In this document: positions 34,980 to 42,331 of the stretch, one piece after another | Layout: each line of letters begins with the position of its first letter | How positions within the stretch are numbered: the first letter of the stretch is position 1 | From: GCA-2733415 sp965178655 | GTDB lineage: Bacteria > Bacteroidota > Bacteroidia > Flavobacteriales > Flavobacteriaceae | Direction: 5' to 3' | NCBI GenBank assembly: GCA_965178655.1 | Contig: OZ238266.1 | Span: forward strand, 1,550,001 to 1,614,000 | DNA length: 64,000 nt | Translations under genes and position numbers: made by a program | The notes under the pieces: model-generated | Databases searched by the model: none | The model's input: the letters and a program-made list of their open reading frames with translations, nothing else | What the model was told of the DNA's origin: nothing

Positions 34980-36980
34980 TTACTGAAGCATATAGGTTAG
35001 GTTGATGTAGAAGTTTCGCCCTTTTCGTTTTAAATTATTCCAATCAGCATATGTTGTATAGTTTGTGTCAAGCACATTTTCAACACCATACCTTAAAATA
35101 GTTTTGTTGTTTTTTACACGAAAAGTATTCCCTAAATGTAAATTTATAATAGCATAGCTAGGTATTTCTTTTTCGCCAAAATTAATGCTGTAGGATCCTT
35201 TTTTTTGATTCCCTGTAATTTGTACTGAAGCATGTATTTTAGGAGTGTGATATGTAATATCAGCGCTATAAAAGAAAGGACTAATTAAGGGTAGATTTCC
35301 ATAAGTATCTCCTGTTCCATGGGCATAACCAAAAGTTGCTTTTGCGTGTATTGCTTTTAAAAAACTATACTGGGTTTGTATACTCACATTGTACATGTTA
35401 GCATAGGGTAGTGCAATATATGTTTTTACGCCATTTGCCCCAATAGTCATAGCACTTAAGTCAGGGTTTATTTTTCCAATGGCATAGTTGTATATTTTAA
35501 AATAAGAGGCTTCAAAACTAAGATTAAATTGTTCTTTTTTGTAGCTGCTACTAAGGTTAAATTCAAGTGACTGTTCTTTTTTTAGTTTTGGGTTTCCTAT
35601 GTAATCATAGCCGTCAAAACTATTAAATAAATAAAAACCATAAGCTTCACTAACAGAGCTGGCTCTTTGTCCATATCCTATGCCAAAAGAATGTTTTAAA
35701 TTATTGTTTTTATAGGTGTAATTGGAAGAAAAACTCCCAAGAAGGGTGTTTTTTTCAGGCGATAAGTTCGGGTAAAAAATTTGCAAACTCTCCAGGCCGA
35801 CAGTGTTTTTTATCGCATTTTTCTGACTTCCTAAACGTGCTGAAAATTGAATTTTTTGTTTTTTATTTAAGGCAATAACATCTTTTAAATATAGTCCTAC
35901 ATAAGTTGTTCTTATATCTGGCCAAGTATACATAAACATGTCGTTTTCATCAGGATTATTAGGGTACATTGTCATTTCGGCTAAAGAACGATTGTAGTGT
36001 GCTGTAATATTGGCTGTTAGTTGGTGTTTTTTTAAGGTTTTATGTAATTTTGAATAAAGCCCATAGGTGTCACTATATCCAGGCATATCCATGCGTATAG
36101 GAACATCAGGCCGTTTGGAGTCGTCCATAATATGCGTTATAGTATTGGCGTATACTTTTGTTTCCCAGTGTTGAATAAACGCATTCTTGTCTGTAGCATT
36201 ATAATGATGCGCTAACGAAGCTATTGTTGCCGTTGCTAATGATACATCCATAGGCAAGGAAGGGTATCCAATGTTGGTAGCGCGGTCATGAATTATGGTG
36301 GTGTTTATGGCGTGTTTTTTTGATAATTGATGTCCAGATTGTAATGAAAAATTGTATTTTCTAAATTGGGAGTATAAAACCTCTTTATTATTACCAGCAT
36401 TGTAGTTATCGGTGTCTCGGAAAATACCATCAATAGTAATGTAATGCTTTTTACCCGAATAAGTTACATCAAGACCAGTAGTGGTATAATTTCCGTTGGT
36501 TTCATACCCGAGGTCAATGACACTTTTTAATCCAGTATTTGTATAATGTGCTGTAGGGAGTTTTAGGTCAATTGCACCACCAATACTATTTCCGTTTTCA
36601 GTACCTTCTTGCCCAGAATGAATACTGACTTCTTTTAGATTTGAAACTGCAACATATGAGGTGGTTGGGTCCATTTTGTCTGTACATGCTCCGTAAATTT
36701 GCATTCCATCAATGGTTAAAGAAATACGTTCTGTGCTCATGTTGTTTATTGTTGGTTCCCAAGCATAACTTCCGCGTTTAATCATAGTAACACGGCTAGA
36801 TTTTTCCAAATAGTCATCAATAGTTATTAATGATTTGTGTTGGTTTTTTTGACTTGCTTTTTTATTTCCAATAACAATAATCTCACCGAGTTTAGTGCTT
36901 GTGCTATCTTCTTTTGCTTGCTGAGCAAACAATACTGTAGTGTATAGGATAGCAAAAAGAATGGTGTGTACTTTTTTCAT
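34980..36980 (-). CDS. TonB-dependent receptor, OprC/NosA-type copper importer
   Basis: A 666-residue outer-membrane receptor: signal peptide ending 'LFAQ', plug (about 35-145) and 22-strand barrel ending 'NLTYMLQ'. The plug contains 'GACTDKMDP', a CxxxM motif (Cys99, Met103), and a barrel loop contains 'THIMDD', an HxM motif (His283, Met285). Pseudomonas aeruginosa OprC binds copper through CxxxM and HxM (C143, M147, H323, M325); the spacing from Cys to His is 180 there and 184 here. P. stutzeri NosA, the same family, supports NosZ. Position at the end of the nos region agrees. ATG 36980 is preferred to TTG 36992. Copper specificity is inferred but well supported. Confidence 0.85.
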   Translation of the reverse strand: MKKVHTILFAILYTTVLFAQQAKEDSTSTKLGEIIVIGNKKASQKNQHKSLITIDDYLEKSSRVTMIKRGSYAWEPTINNMSTERISLTIDGMQIYGACTDKMDPTTSYVAVSNLKEVSIHSGQEGTENGNSIGGAIDLKLPTAHYTNTGLKSVIDLGYETNGNYTTTGLDVTYSGKKHYITIDGIFRDTDNYNAGNNKEVLYSQFRKYNFSLQSGHQLSKKHAINTTIIHDRATNIGYPSLPMDVSLATATIASLAHHYNATDKNAFIQHWETKVYANTITHIMDDSKRPDVPIRMDMPGYSDTYGLYSKLHKTLKKHQLTANITAHYNRSLAEMTMYPNNPDENDMFMYTWPDIRTTYVGLYLKDVIALNKKQKIQFSARLGSQKNAIKNTVGLESLQIFYPNLSPEKNTLLGSFSSNYTYKNNNLKHSFGIGYGQRASSVSEAYGFYLFNSFDGYDYIGNPKLKKEQSLEFNLSSSYKKEQFNLSFEASYFKIYNYAIGKINPDLSAMTIGANGVKTYIALPYANMYNVSIQTQYSFLKAIHAKATFGYAHGTGDTYGNLPLISPFFYSADITYHTPKIHASVQITGNQKKGSYSINFGEKEIPSYAIINLHLGNTFRVKNNKTILRYGVENVLDTNYTTYADWNNLKRKGRNFYINLTYMLQ

Positions 36981-36995
36981 AATGAAAGGCAATTA

Positions 36996-37035
36996 TTTTT
37001 CAGCGCCTTTACGTTCTTGTAAAGGCGCTGAAAAA
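36996..37035. other. Strong intercistronic hairpin between lipoprotein and TonB receptor genes
   Basis: Perfect 17-bp arms (36996-37012 and 37019-37035), core CAGCGCCTTTAC/GTAAAGGCGCTG, 6-base loop. T residues sit at the 5' side and A residues at the 3' side on both strands, so it lacks the 3' T-tract of a terminator. It may stabilise or process the mRNA, uncoupling receptor from upstream gene levels. Confidence 0.75.
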
Positions 37036-37037
37036 AG

Positions 37038-37880
37038 TTAAAATTCTAAGTTGAGGTTTAAGCTACTTTCAATGTTTTCGGCTGTAACATCTTCTCCTTT
37101 AAGAAGTGTATTGTTGGTATTAAACAGTTTCAAGTTGAGCACCCAGTATCCGGTCATGGTTAATGATAGATCACCATGGTAAAGTGTGTCGTTAATAGAA
37201 TAACTTAGATCTGTGTTGTTTGGTGAGCTATGATTTCCCATAGATGGCATACGTGGGTCTAGTGAAATACTATAATCACTTACCGGAGGAAAAGACATCA
37301 TGTTTTCCATTTTGTAAAGTCCTGCTGTTAATGAATTTACCCCTATTGTTGGGTTCTCAGGTGTAATTAGGGCAATAATATACTTAACATCATCACTTCC
37401 CATAAATGTGGTTACATTTTTAGAAGCGTTTTGGTGAACAATAATTGTATCTTCAGCAGTATATGTAATATCGTTAATAGTATAGGTAAACGTAATAGAC
37501 CAGCCAGAGCCATCAGTTTCTGTCATTTGAAAAACCAATGTTCCGTGGTATAGGCTATTGGTGCCTTCTTTTCTGACAATTGTTGATTTTGGACAAGAAT
37601 GCGACATTGTTGTCATTTGCATAACAGGTATCCAATTGATGTTTGCGTCGTTAATGTAGCTTTCATCGCTATTGTTTTTTACTCGTATGGTAATATTGTT
37701 ATGACCGGTATAAAAATTACCTGAAGAAGTGTAGAGTTCTAAGGTGTGTTCATCGGTAATAAACTCTTGTGCTTTTTGTAAGTTTTCCGTTTCATTAATA
37801 CTGAATACAGCATCATCATCAGTATCACATGAGATGAATAAGCTAGATATTAGGACTGGTATTATATATAAAAATTTCAT
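37038..37880 (-). CDS. Met/His-containing lipoprotein, possible copper-binding partner of the receptor
   Basis: A 280-residue lipoprotein (signal ends 'LISSLFISCDTDDD'). The mature part seems to contain two beta-sandwich repeats, each with a 'Y.(G).NNITIRVKNNSDES'-like or 'TIGVNSLTAGLYKME' strand pattern resembling FixH/YtkA-type domains. Possible metal ligands cluster as 'MQMTTMSHSCP', 'MENMMSFPP' and 'RMPSMGNHSSP'. It is placed directly before the OprC-type receptor and after the Cys-motif small protein. No enzymatic motif is seen. A copper-carrying or receptor-accessory role is inferred from composition and neighbours. Confidence 0.75.
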   Translation of the reverse strand: MKFLYIIPVLISSLFISCDTDDDAVFSINETENLQKAQEFITDEHTLELYTSSGNFYTGHNNITIRVKNNSDESYINDANINWIPVMQMTTMSHSCPKSTIVRKEGTNSLYHGTLVFQMTETDGSGWSITFTYTINDITYTAEDTIIVHQNASKNVTTFMGSDDVKYIIALITPENPTIGVNSLTAGLYKMENMMSFPPVSDYSISLDPRMPSMGNHSSPNNTDLSYSINDTLYHGDLSLTMTGYWVLNLKLFNTNNTLLKGEDVTAENIESSLNLNLEF

Positions 37881-37986
37881 TTGTTTTTATTTAAATGTTA
37901 GAGGTAAGGAACGCTATTTTAAGCCATAGCAATCCTAGCTAAAAATGTTTTAGCGTGTTATTAGTTAATTTTTAATACTGGTAAAA

Positions 37987-38376
37987 TTAACTTGTTATAG
38001 GAGGAGGAATATCAAGCTCATAGTGCACATTAATTACATGATATGCGCTATGATCAATAATGAAGTTTTGTAGATATTGTTGCTTAGGAACAACAACATC
38101 ATTATTAGGTTGTATGTAAGCACATCTAAGTGTTTCAATAGAGATCTGCTGTAGGGGTATTTCTTGCTCTGCGGCAGAAGAAATGTTTAGCTTTTTTTTA
38201 AGTTGACATTTTCCGTTACATCCATTTTGAGCTTCTTTCTGTATACATAAGGTTTTTGCAATTTGTTCTTGGTTTACCACAAAATGTACTACAGTAACAA
38301 TATTGCTAATGGCGTGTAAGCAAAGTATTAAGCTTAAGACAATGGCCTTAACGATATGTTTTTTAGCAGCGATCAT
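37987..38376 (-). CDS. Small membrane-anchored or secreted protein with a conserved-type Cys motif
   Basis: A 129-residue protein with one N-terminal hydrophobic helix (about 10-33, containing His and Asn) and a soluble part. The motif 'LCIQKEAQNGCNGKCQLKKKL' (C-x8-C-x3-C, split here) looks like a metal or disulfide site. The protein ends 'HYELDIPPPITS'. A -7 element (38382-38389) lies close to its ATG, so a nearly leaderless transcript may begin here, starting a three-gene unit with the lipoprotein and receptor. No named family is assigned; context suggests copper handling. Confidence 0.75.
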   Translation of the reverse strand: MIAAKKHIVKAIVLSLILCLHAISNIVTVVHFVVNQEQIAKTLCIQKEAQNGCNGKCQLKKKLNISSAAEQEIPLQQISIETLRCAYIQPNNDVVVPKQQYLQNFIIDHSAYHVINVHYELDIPPPITS

Positions 38377-38381
38377 TTACA

Positions 38382-38405
38382 CAAAAATACAGCCTAATTT
38401 AGGCT
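38382..38405 (-). promoter_or_regulatory. Promoter element and palindrome upstream of the small Cys-motif gene
   Basis: Minus strand: palindrome AGCCTAA-A-TTAGGCT (38405-38391) followed by TATTTTTG (38389-38382), a -7 match. The ATG is at 38376, so the transcript would be nearly leaderless. The palindrome occupies the region upstream of -7 and could bind a regulator. Confidence 0.5.
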
Positions 38406-38428
38406 TTGAATATGATTTTAGTCAGTGT

Positions 38429-39211
38429 TTAAAAATCTTTTTTACGGGCTTTTTTTAAGATGATTGCTACAGGAGAAATAACCCATAGACACAAGATGCC
38501 TATAGACGAAAACAGCCCAATGTTTGTTCCGAAAAATTGTTGAAAAACTGCTCCAGTATATCCCAGTAGGGCAGAAATGTCAAGTTTTAGTAAAATTAAA
38601 ATTCGGGATAAATCAATAGGATTAAAAACGGTAGCTACTAAGGCAAAATTATCTAAAGGATATTCGCTAAAATAAATTAGTGAAATTAAAAACGCACCAT
38701 CGTAAAGTACGGCCAGTGTCAACCATAGTACAATAGCATACCCAAATCCTTTAATTTTATTTTCGGTTGATAGCGAAATAGTATAGGCTAAGGCAACAAA
38801 AATAAAGTTCAAGAAAACACCCACGACCAATAGTAAAATAAAATTTGTAATTGTAGTGGAAACCAATAGACCGTATGCTAAAAATGGAATTCCTAATCCT
38901 AAGGCTAAGCTTAAACTTAGTGAAATGCTTAAGCCTAGGTATTGTCCAATAAAAATAGTATTTCTTTTTAAAGGTTGTGCTAAAAGCAGTTCGGTAAATT
39001 CTCTGGAGTTGTAATAATACATTACGCCAAAAATAGTAGCGATTAGTGGGGTAAGTATAATAATAATATTCATTAATGTAATTACTGCTTTATCAATATC
39101 ATTATTTAAAAATAATAATACAAACCCGAGTAATAGGTAGAATGAAAAATAAACATAACTCCATCTACTTCTCATTAAGTCAAAAAAACTGTATGTTAAT
39201 ATTTTAAGCAT
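38429..39211 (-). CDS. nosY: NosY-type ABC transporter permease
   Basis: A 260-residue inner-membrane protein with about six membrane helices and no signal cleavage site. It follows the NosF ATPase gene with an 8-base overlap. In known nos clusters NosDFY forms an ABC system needed for assembly of the CuZ centre of NosZ in the periplasm. Sequence alone shows an ABC-2 type permease; the name NosY rests on position between nosF and the copper-receptor genes and on length. Confidence 0.88.
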   Translation of the reverse strand: MLKILTYSFFDLMRSRWSYVYFSFYLLLGFVLLFLNNDIDKAVITLMNIIIILTPLIATIFGVMYYYNSREFTELLLAQPLKRNTIFIGQYLGLSISLSLSLALGLGIPFLAYGLLVSTTITNFILLLVVGVFLNFIFVALAYTISLSTENKIKGFGYAIVLWLTLAVLYDGAFLISLIYFSEYPLDNFALVATVFNPIDLSRILILLKLDISALLGYTGAVFQQFFGTNIGLFSSIGILCLWVISPVAIILKKARKKDF

Positions 39212-39911
39212 ATTGTTTAGATATTAAGTGGGCTATTGCCTGTTCTAAATTAGGGTGATTTGTTTGTGTTTTCAGTGCGTTAACACTTCCTTTAAAGTAA
39301 ATAGTTCCGTCTAATAAAAACACAATTTCATCAGCCATTTCATCTACAAAACTCATGATGTGTGTTGTAATTAAGATGGTTTTTCCTTTTGTTTTTTCAA
39401 GTTGTATTAGTTCTTTTAGATGAATAAGAGCAATAGGATCTAAGCCTGTTGTTGGTTCGTCAAGAATGATAAGTTCACTATCAAACATGAAGACAAGAAC
39501 TAAATTTACTTTTTGCTTGGTGCCTCCGGAAAGGGTTCCTAGTTTTTTATTTAAAAATGGTGTTAAGCCAAAAAGGTTAATAAGGTGTTGCTCATTTGCT
39601 GTTTTTGAGCGAAGGTTTTTAACCATGTTAATGAGCTCAATAACAGATAGGTTTTCTGGGAAATTTGCAATTTGTGGAAGGTAGTTTAGATTGTCGCGAT
39701 ACGCCCATTTTTTTAAAACAGAAGTGCCATCTAAAAGAATATCTCCTTTGTTTGGGATAACCATTCCAAGTAAACATTTTATTAGGGTTGTTTTTCCAGA
39801 GCCGTTAGGGCCCAAAATAGCAAAAACACCGCCTTTTGAAATAGTTAAATCCACACCTTGTAGCACGGATAGTTTTCCAAATTTCTTATGTAAATCTCTA
39901 ATTTCTATCAT
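39204..39911 (-). CDS. nosF: NosF-type ABC transporter ATPase
   Basis: A 235-residue cytoplasmic ATPase with Walker A 'GPNGSGKTT', Q-loop 'LPQ', signature 'TLSGGTKQK', Walker B 'LIILDEPTTGLDP' and switch His 'ITTH'. It overlaps nosD by 14 bases and nosY by 8, a tight nosDFY set. It powers the NosDFY complex for NosZ maturation, as established in Pseudomonas and Shewanella systems. Confidence 0.93.
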   Translation of the reverse strand: MIEIRDLHKKFGKLSVLQGVDLTISKGGVFAILGPNGSGKTTLIKCLLGMVIPNKGDILLDGTSVLKKWAYRDNLNYLPQIANFPENLSVIELINMVKNLRSKTANEQHLINLFGLTPFLNKKLGTLSGGTKQKVNLVLVFMFDSELIILDEPTTGLDPIALIHLKELIQLEKTKGKTILITTHIMSFVDEMADEIVFLLDGTIYFKGSVNALKTQTNHPNLEQAIAHLISKQYA

Positions 39912-41136
39912 CTATTTTTTTCATTATGGGTTTGCTGTCTACTAAGTTTGTAGGGGTAAATACAGGCGATACTTTTTCGGAAAAATTGATAACATCAATA
40001 AATAAACTACGCAAAAGCACTAATGATTCTGGTGTTTTACTAGTGATGTATGAAAAAAGTTTTACGGGCCTGTGTGGTACATCTCCAATACCATCTTTGT
40101 TTAAGTCATAGCCAGTGTATTCGCTCCAGTGGTTTGCTTCAAACTTGTTGTCATTAAGTTTGCTGTTGTATGCTAAATCAAAGGCATTATGCATAAAATT
40201 ATTGTATTCAAACACATTTTTGTAGCAGCCACCATTAAACTTAACACCCCAACCATTTCGGATAAAATGATTATTGGTATAATTAACTCTGGAGCAGCCT
40301 TCAATATTAATGGCTATTGTATTTTGAGTAAAATAATTATTTTCAATTACGGCATCATTAATTTCTTTTAATAGGAGCCCATAAGAAGCGGTTCCCCAGT
40401 TAAAACGGAATGTATTATGATGCATTTTAAGATGTTTTGAGAACATAATAGCTACTCCTGCACCGTTGTTATTAAAGTCGTTGTGGTGGTATTCATTGTG
40501 ATTTGAAAACATAAAATGTAACCCATAGCGTACATTTTCGGTACTGGTGTTATTCGTTACAAGGCTGTTTTTTACAAACTCAAAGTAAATACCATCTCTT
40601 AATCGTTTAACGCGATTATTGTTTACTCGCATGTGTGAGCTATGCCATATATGAATACCGTTACCAGAGTTGGCTTCGGTAACCGCCTGACTTGATATGG
40701 TATTGTTTTCAATATGTCCGTAATTTGACTTTTCAATTAATATACCAAAGAAAACATCTTTTAATATGTTATTTTTAATACTAAAATAGTTGCTTTTAGA
40801 GACTAAAATAGCAGCAAAATCTTTAACATAACTTTGGCCTACATTTATAATAGTAAACCCTTCAATTGAAAAATGATCAGAACTTATTTTAAAAATAGTT
40901 TCCTGATTTCCTCCGTCTACAATAGGGTTTCCTTCGCCAATTAAATGCAATGATTTATTGATAAGGATAATAGAATGTTCTTTGTAGGTGCCTTTTTTTA
41001 CAAGAATACTATCTCCGTTTTTAGCAAGGTTTACTGCGTCGTTAATGGTTGTTACAGTACAGTTGCCACAAACAGTTATGGTGTTTGCTTTTGTGTAAAA
41101 GGATACAAGAAATAGGAATAAAAATCTCCAGCGCAT
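39898..41136 (-). CDS. nosD: NosD periplasmic copper-delivery protein
   Basis: A 412-residue secreted protein with a signal peptide and a right-handed parallel beta-helix made of CASH/parallel-beta repeats: many 'N.I...N.IG.'-like Asn-rich turns such as 'HNEYHHNDFNNNGAGVAIMFSKH' (in part) and 'NNHFIRNGWGVKFNGG'. The length and repeats match NosD, which receives copper from NosL and loads NosZ. A 'CGNCT' dithiol follows the signal peptide. It lies six bases after nosL and overlaps nosF. Confidence 0.93.
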   Translation of the reverse strand: MRWRFLFLFLVSFYTKANTITVCGNCTVTTINDAVNLAKNGDSILVKKGTYKEHSIILINKSLHLIGEGNPIVDGGNQETIFKISSDHFSIEGFTIINVGQSYVKDFAAILVSKSNYFSIKNNILKDVFFGILIEKSNYGHIENNTISSQAVTEANSGNGIHIWHSSHMRVNNNRVKRLRDGIYFEFVKNSLVTNNTSTENVRYGLHFMFSNHNEYHHNDFNNNGAGVAIMFSKHLKMHHNTFRFNWGTASYGLLLKEINDAVIENNYFTQNTIAINIEGCSRVNYTNNHFIRNGWGVKFNGGCYKNVFEYNNFMHNAFDLAYNSKLNDNKFEANHWSEYTGYDLNKDGIGDVPHRPVKLFSYITSKTPESLVLLRSLFIDVINFSEKVSPVFTPTNLVDSKPIMKKIDDRN

Positions 41137-41142
41137 ATGTGG

Positions 41143-41580
41143 TTAATTTGAAAATTTTACTTTAAGTGTTTCCCAATTGTATAACGTTCCGCCGTGGGTT
41201 TCTTTAAGATTTTTAGCTGCGGTTTTGTTACTTACTGCGGAGAGGTATGCTCCCATTGGACTCTTAATTTCTTTACTAATAATATATGCTGCATTGCGAG
41301 CATCGATTAGCGTGCCAGGGTTTTGATAATCGGCAACTAATATATGTGCTAGGGTAGGTTCGTTCTGCTCGTCTGTAACGGTGTTAGCTAAACATTCAAT
41401 GGCATCAAAAACAAATACTTTCCCTTTTTTGGTAACATATTGTGCTGAGTGTGTCTTGTCCACTACAGTCATTTTACAATAATGACAATTGTCTTTTCCG
41501 TAGGCAATTTTTTTCGGAGTAGGTGTGCATGCACTAAGTATAATGGCACACGTGATTATGGTGTATAGTTGCTTTTTCAT
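41143..41580 (-). CDS. nosL: NosL copper-chaperone lipoprotein
   Basis: A 145-residue lipoprotein (signal ends 'ILSACTPTPK'). The copper motif 'CHYCKM' and the following 'YVTKKGKVFVFDAIECL' region match NosL, which binds Cu(I) and hands it to NosD for assembly of the NosZ CuZ cluster. It lies 3 bases after the membrane protein gene at 41584. Assignment is firm. Confidence 0.95.
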   Translation of the reverse strand: MKKQLYTIITCAIILSACTPTPKKIAYGKDNCHYCKMTVVDKTHSAQYVTKKGKVFVFDAIECLANTVTDEQNEPTLAHILVADYQNPGTLIDARNAAYIISKEIKSPMGAYLSAVSNKTAAKNLKETHGGTLYNWETLKVKFSN

Positions 41581-41583
41581 AAA

Positions 41584-42177
41584 TTATGATGTTTGTTTAG
41601 AAGATTTTCTTCCCATTAAAAAGGCAATAAAACTTAAAAGCATTCCTGTAAATAAAAAGTATGCCCCAATCATAGGGTAAGAGTGTGCTCTAAAGTTAAG
41701 AATGTCTTTTGAGCCTAGTAATGGTGGTTGAAAGCCCATTACAGACCCGTCTGGGTTTTTAAAGTTCATGATTGCTTTTGGATCTAAATCGTGTCCATAG
41801 TCATATTCCCATAAATAGAAATCATACATTCCTGCAAGACCTAATAAGGCCACTATAATGACCCATGCTAAAAATAATTTATGTTTTCCAATGAATCCTA
41901 AAACAATACCTAAGACTGACATAAAACCAATGACAATAGGAAATATTTTAAATTCAGGAATGGTTTCAGGAATGTATTTCATTCCAACATAATGATTCAT
42001 GAGATTGATGTTTTTAATATCAAATTCATGGGTATCTTTAAACTTGTTAATATAAATGTCCATTCCTAATGGAGTAGGGTATTGTGGGGCTTCAAGAGTG
42101 ATGTTCCATAACGGAAAGATAAATAATCCTAAAAGCAGGGAGGACCCTATAATCATTATAATGTTTGCTTTTTTCAT
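41584..42177 (-). CDS. Four-helix membrane protein of the nos region, possibly NosB-like
   Basis: A 197-residue inner-membrane protein: N-terminal helix (about 7-25), then a periplasmic region containing 'MDIYINKFKDTHEFDIKNINLMNHYVGMKYIP' (in part), then three helices (about 85-102, 107-125 and 162-182). An aromatic loop 'YDFYLWEYDYGHDLDP' follows the third helix. The His, Met and Asp residues in the outer loops could bind a metal. Clade II nos clusters commonly carry a membrane gene, nosB, after nosZ; this may be the flavobacterial equivalent, but homology is not shown. It starts the nosL-D-F-Y transcript. Confidence 0.8.
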   Translation of the reverse strand: MKKANIIMIIGSSLLLGLFIFPLWNITLEAPQYPTPLGMDIYINKFKDTHEFDIKNINLMNHYVGMKYIPETIPEFKIFPIVIGFMSVLGIVLGFIGKHKLFLAWVIIVALLGLAGMYDFYLWEYDYGHDLDPKAIMNFKNPDGSVMGFQPPLLGSKDILNFRAHSYPMIGAYFLFTGMLLSFIAFLMGRKSSKQTS

Positions 42178-42202
42178 AGAATAAAAATGTATTGTGTTTT
42201 GT

Positions 42203-42232
42203 GAGTATAAAAATACCCCTTTTATAGGGGTA
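42203..42232 (-). promoter_or_regulatory. Promoter region and GC-rich palindrome before the nosL-nosDFY unit
   Basis: TACCCCT (42214-42220) and AGGGGTA (42226-42232) form a 7-bp stem, followed on the minus strand by TATTTTTA (42215-42208), which resembles a -7 element and also looks like a short T-tract. It may be a promoter with an embedded operator, or a second weak terminator after nosZ. Function is uncertain. Confidence 0.4.
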
Positions 42233-42234
42233 AT

Positions 42235-42254
42235 AATGTGACTTTTGTCACATT
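42235..42254. promoter_or_regulatory. CRP/FNR-superfamily binding palindrome (TGTGA-N6-TCACA)
   Basis: AATGTGAC-TTTT-GTCACATT is a perfect 8-bp inverted repeat and an exact match to TGTGA-N6-TCACA, bound by CRP and by HcpR-type regulators. Its centre (42244.5) is about 43 bp upstream of the start predicted from the -7-like element at 42208-42215, the usual place for activation by this superfamily. Confidence 0.65.
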
Positions 42255-42273
42255 GGAGCTATTATTTTAATAA

Positions 42274-42304
42274 AAAAAGCGAATAGATTAACTATTCGCT
42301 TTTT
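42274..42304 (-). terminator. Terminator after nosZ
   Basis: AAAAAGCGAATAG (42274-42286) and CTATTCGCTTTTT (42292-42304) form a 13-bp stem. On the minus strand the stem is followed by T residues, which ends the fasciclin-cytochrome-nosZ transcript. Confidence 0.85.
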
Positions 42305-42331
42305 GAGTATAATTTAAAAAAAAGTATCGAA

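Noticed and set aside
34980..36980. Siderophore or cobalamin receptor
   Set aside because: The CxxxM and HxM motifs and the nos context favour copper.
36996..37035. Intrinsic terminator
   Set aside because: The 3' side of the stem is followed by A, not T, on both strands.
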